Source of the DNA: Actinomycetes bacterium
GTDB lineage: Bacteria > Actinomycetota > Thermoleophilia > RBG-16-64-13
Direction of reading: 5' to 3'
Assembly: GCA_021815245.1 (NCBI GenBank)
Contig: JAKAHF010000001.1
Location: 1-18,032 of the forward strand
DNA length: 18,032 bases
In this document: positions 7,591 through 14,075 of the stretch, piece by piece
Position numbering within the stretch: the first letter of the stretch is position 1
Layout: each line of letters starts with the position of its first letter
Notes under the pieces: generated by a model
Databases searched by the model: none
The model's input: the letters and a program-made list of their open reading frames with translations, nothing else
What the model was told of the DNA's origin: nothing
Position numbers and translations under genes: made by a program

Positions 7591-7994
7591 TCACGCCTGC
7601 CTCCCTTCCATCCAGAAGCCGAAGGCCCGTGTGTTCGCTGTACCGGCGCCCTTGGCTTTCCGCGCTGAGTTCTTCTCGACAAGGTCGGCGAGGGCTCGTT
7701 TGAGGGTGGAGCGGCTGAGGGCATCGCCCGCCTGGTCAAGCAGCTCCTTCTCGGAGAGCGCCTCCGACTCCGAACTCGGTAGAACCTCACGGAGGAACGC
7801 CCGGGCCTTCGCCGCCTCCACCTAGCGCTCGTGCCGAGCGAGCGGTAACGACCATCGGTCATCTCAAGGACCAGCTTGGGTGCCCAGCCCTCAAGGCGAC
7901 CGGCGACGCATTCAGCCAGGCTTGACTCAGTGAGAGCCCGGCCCCGGTCGGTGTTCTTGGGGTCAAGCTTCAGGTTGTCAGATGCGCCACCCAT
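7591..7994 (-). pseudogene. Small DNA-binding-like protein, frameshifted
   Basis: The ATG at 7994 has a good site (AAGAGGAT, 4 nt upstream) and starts MGGASDNLKLDPKNTDRGRA, which resembles the beginning of ParB-like nuclease domains. That frame turns into a long arginine-rich nonsense tail after about base 7825. A second frame, opening at GTG 7821, has good codon bias and reads EALSEKELLDQAGDALSRS then TLKRALADLVEKN, a winged-helix-like region of the kind that ends RepA/AAA-type primase proteins. One missing base near 7820 would join them into about 133 residues. It is the last gene of the minus-strand replication operon, 33 bp after the TubC-like gene. The ParB similarity is weak and the domain, if present, is cut short. 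Confidence 0.5.
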
Positions 7995-8027
7995 TCGATC
8001 CTCTTCATGACCGAGGTGGTACCGACC

Positions 8028-8420
8028 TCATACCGCACGTTCCCTCCTGAAGGCGGCGAAGATTTCGAGAGCTACGCCCTCGCGCGCCGCGATGGCTTCC
8101 TTAAGTCTCGAGAGGTCTAGACTCCAGTAGGCCTCGCGCAGCTGCCGCTCGACTTCGTGCCAGCGATCGTCTTCTTCCGGCTGGCATCCCCTGGGCCACG
8201 CGTGGGCGAGGGTCCGTGTGCTTTCAAGCAGCAACTCGTCCGCGGAGCGGGCAAAGCGAGCATAGGCGAGCAGTTCGCACTTGTGCTCGCGGGCCATCGC
8301 GATGACCTCGTCCGTGATCGGCTGGTCGTCGAGGAGCGCCCGCAGCCGGAGCTGATCGTCTTTGGCCTCCAGGGCCACTGCGGTCATGGTGAGGTGATCG
8401 AGTACATCGCGAAGGGTCAT
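8028..8420 (-). CDS. TubC-docking-domain-like small protein of DUF3987 elements
   Basis: 130 residues. The N-terminal 55 residues (ALEAKDDQLRLRALLDDQPI then TDEVIAMAREHKCELLAYAR) match the pattern of the TubC N-terminal docking domain: a short helix, a segment that supplies a beta strand, and a final K-ELL helix. Copies of this domain are common beside DUF3987/primase genes in integrative elements, where they probably mediate protein-protein contacts. The rest is helical and charged. The ATG at 8420 overlaps the stop of the upstream primase gene as ATGA, which decides the start; GGAG lies 8 nt upstream. A GTG at 8429 is in frame but less likely. Its role here is not known; partnership with the primase is inferred from coupling. 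Confidence 0.7.
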   Translation of the reverse strand: MTLRDVLDHLTMTAVALEAKDDQLRLRALLDDQPITDEVIAMAREHKCELLAYARFARSADELLLESTRTLAHAWPRGCQPEEDDRWHEVERQLREAYWSLDLSRLKEAIAAREGVALEIFAAFRRERAV

Positions 8421-10861
8421 AGGAGGCACTCCATCCGAGGAGGATCAGACACCTCTACCTCAAGCTCGGGCTGCCCAAGGTGATTCACAGAATTCACAGA
8501 ATGTCTCTGGCCGGGCGTTCCGGGTGCATTGTGTGAATTCTGTGAAGGATCCTTGAGGTGCGGGTTCACCGAGTACCGCGGGCTGGGCTTACGTCCCGGC
8601 CCACTCCTCGCCGGGGCCGGCAATTGGCGGATGATGTCTCGTTCCTCTAGGATACGGAGTCCCGGTTCAAGATCAGAGGGCCGCTCGGTGCGGGTGTGCT
8701 GGTGGCACTCCCGCAGACTGAACTCCGTCACCTTGTGACGTTCGATCCAGGCGGCGATGCGGCGGGCGAGCTTCATGTCGGGCGAGTCGCTCATGAGGGC
8801 GAAGGCCGCGACGGCATGCTCGATGAAGTAGTGGCCGAGGGCTATCGCCGCCTCGACGGTGGCTGGTGCTATCGGCACGTCCTCGGGCCGGGCTCCGACC
8901 TGCTCGACCACATGGAGCACACCGGCTATGCGGGCGACCGCGCCGGGAGCCTTCGAGGCCCAATCGGAAATCGGTCGGAGATCCGCACCCTCTGCTAACC
9001 GCCGCTCGACCGTGTTGTGGAAGTCGGTCCATACTTCCAGCGCCGCCCCGCTGAAGCTTAGCGGACGGGGCGCCTCCGGGATGACATCCCTCAGCATCTG
9101 ATGGAGTCGGTCACGGTAGCGGCGCTCAATTGCGGGAGCGATGGGGCGGTTGCGGTAGGTGCGGGTACCTAGCTCACAAGCAGGCAGCGAATAGAGAAAT
9201 CTCGCCGGCAACCCGCGCCCGCGGGCGCTCGGCACCTTGGCGAGCTGCGAAAGCACCTCCGGCTGCACCATGAGGATCATGGTCAAGGTGGGACGATCGA
9301 TCATGTGCGGCCGGCCGCCGTCGGAGGCCCGGTCAACACGCAGGGGATCTCCGCTGTGGGCCTTCAGATAGACATCGAGGTTGGGGCCTCCCTTGTCGCT
9401 GTAGCGCCCGGCCATCATGCCGACGACCCCGCCCTCGGCGCTGACGATGGCCATAACGCCCTGGTTCTCCGCTAGCAAGGCAGCCAACCGTTCGGGTGTC
9501 ACATCATCGGCAAGCAGGCGAGGAGGGCTGGGAGGCGCAGTCGTGCTATTTAGCAGCTCGGCCATCTCGGCCTCAACAGCGCGGCGCTCAGCCGGATCAT
9601 CCAACTTGGCACCCTTGCCTCGCAAGTGCCTCAGCCGTTCTTGATCCAGCTCGTGCCGGGCTCGAGCCTCATCGATTGCCGGCTTGGCTCGATCGCACAG
9701 TTCTCGCTCCATCTCAAAGACGGGAGCGGTGACGTCGCGGACCACTTGACTCTTGCGCGTGCCCGGGTCCACCGCGGCGAGCATGAAGAGGTTCAGGGGC
9801 TCAGCGTGGGTTGGCAACTGGACCATGAATCGCCCGGCTGCGGCGACTGCTGCGATGCCGAGCAGGGTAACGCCGGGCATGTCCACAGGCACCTGTCGTG
9901 ATACTGCGATTTCGGTGGCCATGTCCCGCAAGCATTGGGGCAAGACCTCTACCGGGAGCTGGGGCAATCGGCCCCCAGAGTCAAGTGGGAGAGGTGGCTC
10001 CCAGTCATCGCACGTTGACGGCGAAGATGCGGTGTCTGCTGGAGCCCACGGTACCCCCTCTGCAAGTTCATTCTGTAGGGCCTCCGGTCCGCGATCTACG
10101 TACTCGTCAAGCCAATCAGTGCCGATGCGGGCGGGCAGGTGCACAAAGCCCGAGCGGCCTTCGGCAAAGAGGCGGGCGGCCAACTCTTCAGCTGCCTCGA
10201 GACCACAGCCGGAACGATCGTTATCTGCCCATATGTGGACCGTTCGCACCTCATCAGGAATGATGACCGTCTTCATCCCCCCAGCCGATACTGTCGACCA
10301 GACGTGCTGTCCGGTGGCCGCACTCACGGCAAGCGCGGTTTCGACGCCCTCAGCAATACCGAGAACGCTGGCAACGCCAGAGAGCTTGATTGCGGCCCCC
10401 ATGGTGGCTCCATCTGAGACCGCGGTCATGAGCTTCTTGGCGGGTAGACCGTCACCCAGGTCAAGCTTCCCGGGACCCTCGGGGCTCAAGTAGGTGCGGT
10501 GCAGAGTGACGCCGCTACCACCCACGTCCGTGACCTTGGCTACCATGGCCGGGAAGTCGCCTCGGTGCCGGCCCTCACCATCGTAGTAGGCGAGGCAGGG
10601 AGCAAACCGGAGTACCGTATGAGGAACGGAATCTAGGACGTCGGTCGGGAGACCACGATGCTCGAGATACGAGGTAATGCGACCGCGGTCGGGAGTCGTC
10701 TCCTTCTCCCAGACCTGCGCCAAGCGCGCTCGGCGCTCGGTTTCGTCTGAATGGCCCTGGTCGGCCGCCATCAGTCGACAGCTCCCTTCCCACTGCCTAG
10801 CGTAGTCGGCCGGCAAGCACCTGGTGCACACCCGGCCAGCGTCGTTAGGGCTGAACACCAA
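8417..10861 (-). CDS. TOPRIM/DUF3987 primase-helicase-like replication protein
   Basis: 814 residues from TTG 10861 (GTG 10858 is equally possible). A TOPRIM domain shows LGIAEGVETAL (E171) and WADNDRSGCG (D212, D214), as in bacterial primases. A DUF3987 region follows with a modified P-loop DPGTRKSQ (365-372) and the family hallmark EGGVVGMMAGRYSDKGG then NLDVYLKAHSGDPLRVDR. The C-terminus has a winged-helix-like part, then a tail of repeated Asn/Ser/Val residues (SQNSHN, SVNSVN). Such proteins replicate integrative elements and phage satellites. The N-terminal zinc-binding domain is incomplete: only VCTRC remains in frame, and the first half (TACGRPPEG, DGWCS) lies in another frame upstream at 10862-10932. 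An in-frame TGA sits directly before the TTG. So the gene is either frameshifted or uses a poor internal start. It couples to the next gene by ATGA. Confidence 0.85.
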   Translation of the reverse strand: MVFSPNDAGRVCTRCLPADYARQWEGSCRLMAADQGHSDETERRARLAQVWEKETTPDRGRITSYLEHRGLPTDVLDSVPHTVLRFAPCLAYYDGEGRHRGDFPAMVAKVTDVGGSGVTLHRTYLSPEGPGKLDLGDGLPAKKLMTAVSDGATMGAAIKLSGVASVLGIAEGVETALAVSAATGQHVWSTVSAGGMKTVIIPDEVRTVHIWADNDRSGCGLEAAEELAARLFAEGRSGFVHLPARIGTDWLDEYVDRGPEALQNELAEGVPWAPADTASSPSTCDDWEPPLPLDSGGRLPQLPVEVLPQCLRDMATEIAVSRQVPVDMPGVTLLGIAAVAAAGRFMVQLPTHAEPLNLFMLAAVDPGTRKSQVVRDVTAPVFEMERELCDRAKPAIDEARARHELDQERLRHLRGKGAKLDDPAERRAVEAEMAELLNSTTAPPSPPRLLADDVTPERLAALLAENQGVMAIVSAEGGVVGMMAGRYSDKGGPNLDVYLKAHSGDPLRVDRASDGGRPHMIDRPTLTMILMVQPEVLSQLAKVPSARGRGLPARFLYSLPACELGTRTYRNRPIAPAIERRYRDRLHQMLRDVIPEAPRPLSFSGAALEVWTDFHNTVERRLAEGADLRPISDWASKAPGAVARIAGVLHVVEQVGARPEDVPIAPATVEAAIALGHYFIEHAVAAFALMSDSPDMKLARRIAAWIERHKVTEFSLRECHQHTRTERPSDLEPGLRILEERDIIRQLPAPARSGPGRKPSPRYSVNPHLKDPSQNSHNAPGTPGQRHSVNSVNHLGQPELEVEVSDPPRMECLL
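8484..8546. repeat. Four TTCACAGAA units in an inverted pair of tandem repeats
   Basis: TTCACAGAA occurs twice in tandem at 8484-8501 on the plus strand, and twice again on the minus strand at 8529-8546 (one unit has C for G). The result is a palindrome with 18-bp arms, 17 of 18 matching, around a 27-nt spacer. It lies inside the 3' end of the DUF3987 gene and encodes the SQNSHN and SVNSVN tail. Confidence 0.75.
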
Positions 10862-10932
10862 CCGTCACGCTTAGCTCCCTCAGGGGGCCGACCGCAGGCG
10901 GTATTGGTGTCACCGGGCGTTCGTGTGGCCAT
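10862..10932 (-). other. Probable displaced 5' end of the DUF3987 gene
   Basis: An ATG at 10932, 9 bp after the previous stop, begins MATRTPGDTNTACGRPPEG and runs to DGWCS in a frame one base off from the downstream primase. The Cys residues complete a C..C pattern with VCTRC at the start of the long frame, as in the zinc domains of related primases. One missing base near 10863-10866 would unite them. Confidence 0.5.
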
Positions 10933-10940
10933 CTCGTTCT

Positions 10941-11098
10941 CTATCCGCAAGGCTTTGTAGTGCGAGCGGCCGAGTACCCCAGGCCGAGAAGCGAATTGAG
11001 TATCTGCTTCGCAGCGGCCGACGGGACACCGGTGAGCATGAGCCCGATCGGATCCCCGGGGAACAGGTCGGCGACGATGCGCCCGACCGTCGGCTCAT
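10941..11098 (-). pseudogene. Small hypothetical gene with a frameshift at its start codon
   Basis: An ATG at 11098 overlaps the previous stop as ATGA and has GGGAGAAGG just upstream, a textbook coupled start. Yet the frame it opens has poor codon use and runs out through arginine and serine. The frame one base off has clear G/C-ending codons and reads PTVGRIVADLFPGDPIGLML then TGVPSAAAKQILNSLLGLGY, with a stop at 10941, just before the ATG of the primase region. About 52 residues would result if one base were added after the ATG. No family is recognised. It lies between an Xis-like gene and the primase in the same operon. Confidence 0.45.
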
Positions 11099-11352
11099 TG
11101 ACCTTCTCCCAGCATCCTGAGGAGCGCCGGCACAAGCACGAGTCGTCTATGGCCGAGCGCGAGACTAGGAATCTCACCGTTTCGCACGCACGCGTAGGCC
11201 GTGCCTCTGCTCAGACAAAGAAACCTGGCGCACTCCTCGACCGTGATGGTGAGCCGGCCGCTTTCGAGTAGCGCTTGCCGCGTGTACTCCGTGAATCGTT
11301 CCTGTCTACGGGGCCGGACCGACGGCGCAGAGTGTCGGCTAGGCTTGCTCAT
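11095..11352 (-). CDS. Excisionase-like helix-turn-helix protein (second of two)
   Basis: 85 residues. After a basic N-terminal 30 residues it has LTITVEECARFLCLSRGTAY, then CVRNGEIPSLALGHRRLVLV, the MerR/BldC-like HTH_17 fold of excisionases and small regulators. It should bind DNA, probably the att region or the promoter of this operon. GGTGGG lies 5 nt before ATG 11352. The start overlaps the end of the first Xis-like gene by 14 bp, and its stop overlaps the following start as ATGA. Two such genes in tandem are unusual; one may be the excisionase and the other a regulator. Confidence 0.72.
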   Translation of the reverse strand: MSKPSRHSAPSVRPRRQERFTEYTRQALLESGRLTITVEECARFLCLSRGTAYACVRNGEIPSLALGHRRLVLVPALLRMLGEGQ

Positions 11353-11524
11353 TCTGACCCACCAGCGGTTGCAGCAGTGCGAGCACGGCCGAGAGAGGGA
11401 TCCGCAGCCCGCGTTTTCCCACCCGGGACGCGGGCAAGCGGCCGTCTCGGATCATTCGATACACGGTCACGCGATCGACGCTCAGCTCGTTGGCAGCCTG
11501 TTTGGGTGTCAAGTACTTGTCCAT
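11339..11524 (-). CDS. Excisionase-like helix-turn-helix protein (first of two)
   Basis: 61 residues, nearly all one HTH_17 domain: YLTPKQAANELSVDRVTVYR, then MIRDGRLPASRVGKRGLRIP. This is the size and pattern of Xis/BldC-type DNA-binding proteins that direct integrase towards excision. GGAGGTGA lies 5 nt upstream of the ATG at 11524, a strong start. It is the first gene of the long minus-strand operon and is divergent from the zinc-finger and integrase pair, so the shared 116-bp region probably carries the switch between integration and replication. A regulatory rather than excisionase role cannot be excluded. Confidence 0.82.
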   Translation of the reverse strand: MDKYLTPKQAANELSVDRVTVYRMIRDGRLPASRVGKRGLRIPLSAVLALLQPLVGQNEQA

Positions 11525-11553
11525 ATTTCACCTCCGCCGAATGTTGGGTCGGG

Positions 11554-11582
11554 TTGCGTCAGGAGCGGACTTGTTCTAGTAT
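11554..11582 (+). promoter_or_regulatory. Candidate sigma70-type promoter for the zinc-finger/integrase pair
   Basis: TTGCGT (11554-11559) and TAGTAT (11577-11582) are separated by exactly 17 nt in the region between the divergent Xis-like and zinc-finger genes. The -35 is a partial match only. Confidence 0.4.
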
Positions 11583-11615
11583 GGCATCATCATGTCTCAC
11601 CGAAACAGTGCCATA
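11580..11615. promoter_or_regulatory. Candidate operator: 7-bp inverted repeat over the -10 site
   Basis: TATGGCA (11580-11586) and TGCCATA (11609-11615) are exact reverse complements, 22 nt apart, and overlap the end of the candidate -10 box. Binding by one of the adjacent HTH proteins is plausible but not shown. Confidence 0.35.
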
Positions 11616-11640
11616 TGGATAGTACGACGCCTGGGGTGTG

Positions 11641-12639
11641 ATGATGGCTAGCCCGTACCAGTTCATGACTGCAAGGTGGTGGCGATTCTCCCGCTACGAG
11701 ATCAAAGATGGCTTGATCGGGCCGGCTCCCGGTGCCGTGCTGCACGAGTACGACCCCTGGGAGGAGTATGAGCAATCGTGCGTGCTTGGAGTAGGCCGGG
11801 GGCCGACGCCGCCCTACCAATCCTTCGTCGGTCTAGATAGGCACGTGGAGCTTCATGCCCCTATGTACCTCCGGGACGGTGCGCAACGAGCCGTCATCAG
11901 ATGGTGTGAACGATACGGGCTTCTGGGCCTATTGCTCCAAGACGTCGACTCTTTGCCTGCGGGCCGATACCAGTTCCCGACGAACTACTGCGTCGATGGC
12001 AAGCAACGGCGTCTGTCCGGACCTGTGCAGTCATCGTACCTTTGGAGTGACGGACACTGGAAGCGGGAGGATCTGGGCAGAACGGTAGATGCTTGGGAGG
12101 CTGAAGATCTCTCGCGGTATTTCCCAGGTCATTTGCCCTTATCGGGCAAGTATCCCGAGATTCCCACGCCGCTATCGCCTGATTTCTGGGCGGCATATCG
12201 AGAGCCCGTGCGCGATTTCATGCGCAACGCCCTTTGGCTGTCAGTCGCGCTGAAGGGCTTTCTTTCTCTGAACTCGCAGTCTTCCTATGAGGTTGGACCG
12301 CTCGAGTTTGAGCCAGGAGAGCTTTCTTGGTCTGGTACCGAGCTGATAAACCAGCTGACTGGATCAATAGGATCGGTCACCCGAATCGTGGGGGCTTCGG
12401 GCAATCGCCATCTCACTGAAGAATGGGCGTTCAGGTCTCTACTAGCCTGCCTTGCAAAGATGATTCAGCGCGACGTACTGAGCAATGGCCGGGTCTTCTT
12501 GTGCAAAGTCTGCGGGCGAGCTTTTGTCTCAAGCAGCCCGGTCGCTCAGTATTGCGAGCCGAGGTGTAAGAACACGGCGAACAAACGGCAACAGAGGCTC
12601 AATAAGAAGCTTCGAGGCCAAATGGAGCAATCGGACTGA
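11641..12639 (+). CDS. Hypothetical protein with C-terminal CGNR-like zinc finger
   Basis: 332 residues from ATG 11641 (in-frame GTG 11638 and ATG 11644 are alternatives). Most of the protein is unrecognised, with many aromatic residues and alternating helical and loop-like parts. The C-terminus has CKVCGRAF...YCEPRC (C288, C291, C305, C309), followed by basic KRQQRLNKK. This is the zinc finger seen at the end of CGNR-type and other actinobacterial DNA-binding proteins. Its stop overlaps the integrase start as TGATG (12637-12641), so the two are made together. A regulator or cofactor of integration would fit. No nuclease or ATPase motif is visible. Lower codon bias than its neighbours suggests separate ancestry. 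Confidence 0.7.
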   Translation: MMASPYQFMTARWWRFSRYEIKDGLIGPAPGAVLHEYDPWEEYEQSCVLGVGRGPTPPYQSFVGLDRHVELHAPMYLRDGAQRAVIRWCERYGLLGLLLQDVDSLPAGRYQFPTNYCVDGKQRRLSGPVQSSYLWSDGHWKREDLGRTVDAWEAEDLSRYFPGHLPLSGKYPEIPTPLSPDFWAAYREPVRDFMRNALWLSVALKGFLSLNSQSSYEVGPLEFEPGELSWSGTELINQLTGSIGSVTRIVGASGNRHLTEEWAFRSLLACLAKMIQRDVLSNGRVFLCKVCGRAFVSSSPVAQYCEPRCKNTANKRQQRLNKKLRGQMEQSD

Positions 12640-13964
12640 TGAGAGGTCACGTCCGTCGGCCTGCCGGTATGAAGAGCTGGCAGGTGATTTATGAACTCGG
12701 GGAGCAGCAAGCCCAGCGGTGTCAAAGCTGCGGCAAGCGGTTCTGGGTGGAGCGGCGCCGCCTTCGGGTGTGCCCCGAATGCGGCGGCGAACTGAAGGAC
12801 CGGTTGGAGCGCCGCCAGGGCTGTAAGTCCGGCTTCAGGACCAGGAAAGACGCGGAGACCGCGCTGAACGACATCCTGGGGACCGTTCAGAACGGGACCT
12901 ACGTTCACCCGGCCAAGATCACGCTGGCCGAATTCCTGGAGCAGCAGTGGCTGCCGGCAATCACCCCTACGATTCGGTCGACCACCCTTGTCGGCTACAA
13001 GTGCCTCGTCTCTGCTCATCTGATTCCCGGCCTGGGCAGCACGCCTATTCAGAAGCTGACTCCTTCGGCTATCAACGCCTTCTACGGCAAGCTTTTATCG
13101 GAGCCCCGGGTTAGCCGGAAGAAATCCAAGCCTGAGCAAGAAGGGCAGAAGCCTGAAGAAGAGGGGAAGAAGACCGATGACGATGAGAAGCCCAAGCCCC
13201 TGACCGCTACTACCGTCCGCCACATCCACACTACCCTCCACCGGGCACTGCGGGACGCGATGCGCTGGGGACTCATCCAGCGGAACCCGGCCGACGCCGC
13301 TGACCCGCCGGCCGTGCGGGTGACCGAGGCGAACGAGATGAAGACCTGGTCGGCAAAGGAGTTGAAGAGCTTCCTGGAGGCGACCAAGGACGACTGGCTG
13401 CATCCACTGTGGCGCACGCTGGCGTCGACGGGCATGAGGCGCGGCGAGGCTCTCGGGCTACGATGGTCCGATGTCGATCTCGAGGCAGCTAGCCCATCGC
13501 TGATGGTGCGCCAGGCCCTCGTCGCCGCCGGCTACGAGGTGGCGTTTTCGGAGCCCAAGACGAAGCGGGGCCGCAGGACGATCTGGTTGGATGCGCAGAC
13601 CGTGAAGGCGCTGAAGATGTGGCGCGAGACTCAGGGTCGCGAGAGGAAGAACAAACCGGAGACCTGGATAGACACGGGTCTCGTCTTCACACGCGAGAAC
13701 GGCGCCGCATGGCATCCAGATCGCATAAGCAAGCTGTTCGAGGAGGCAGTGGCCGTTTCGGGCCTTCCTCGTATCCGGCTGCACGATCTCCGCCACACCC
13801 ATGCGACTATCGCGTTGGGGGCCAGCATTCATCCCAAGGTCGTGTCCGATCGCCTCGGCCACAGCACGGTCTCCTTCACCTTGGACGTCTATTCCCATTG
13901 CATTCCGGCTCTCGCTCAAGACGCGGCTGACAAGATTGCTGCACTTGTTGCGAATGCCGGATGA
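12639..13964 (+). CDS. int: Tyrosine-type site-specific integrase
   Basis: 441 residues. The catalytic set is complete: R267 in TGMRRGEALGLRW, a beta-hairpin lysine in EPKTKRGRR (K307 or K309), H382 and R385 in LHDLRHTHAT, H408 in DRLGHST, and the nucleophile Y418 in DVYSH. The N-terminal AP2-like arm-binding domain contains an inserted zinc ribbon (CQSC...CPEC, C28/C31/C45/C48), and a SAM-like core-binding domain follows from about 93. A highly charged Lys/Glu/Asp linker (about 160-187) interrupts the core-binding domain before LTATTVRHIHTTLHRALRD. The ATG at 12639 overlaps the upstream stop. It should insert and excise the element at a tRNA or similar site; the tRNA-Arg gene 2.5 kb downstream is the obvious candidate, but the att core is not proven. 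Confidence 0.95.
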   Translation: MRGHVRRPAGMKSWQVIYELGEQQAQRCQSCGKRFWVERRRLRVCPECGGELKDRLERRQGCKSGFRTRKDAETALNDILGTVQNGTYVHPAKITLAEFLEQQWLPAITPTIRSTTLVGYKCLVSAHLIPGLGSTPIQKLTPSAINAFYGKLLSEPRVSRKKSKPEQEGQKPEEEGKKTDDDEKPKPLTATTVRHIHTTLHRALRDAMRWGLIQRNPADAADPPAVRVTEANEMKTWSAKELKSFLEATKDDWLHPLWRTLASTGMRRGEALGLRWSDVDLEAASPSLMVRQALVAAGYEVAFSEPKTKRGRRTIWLDAQTVKALKMWRETQGRERKNKPETWIDTGLVFTRENGAAWHPDRISKLFEEAVAVSGLPRIRLHDLRHTHATIALGASIHPKVVSDRLGHSTVSFTLDVYSHCIPALAQDAADKIAALVANAG

Positions 13965-14075
13965 CCGCTTACTTGCCTCTCGATCCGACATGGGCACGAT
14001 GACGTGTGCACATTGGAGGCTTTGAATCGGGATCTGTGGCCTGGCGCTTGGATGTGGTCAGAAGAACCTGTCGGT

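Noticed and set aside
6549..7994. 481-codon open frame on the minus strand
   Set aside because: It runs antisense to three plus-strand genes with good ribosome sites and codon bias, and is proline/arginine/histidine rich. Only its first 55 or so codons look real, as the start of the broken gene at 7591-7994.
9753..10493. 246-codon plus-strand open frame
   Set aside because: Antisense to the DUF3987/TOPRIM gene; serine and arginine rich, no motif.
13965..14075. Possible attachment core directly after the integrase
   Set aside because: Only a GGTTCAAA word resembling a T-arm is seen; there is no stem pairing and no match to the tRNA-Arg 3' end.
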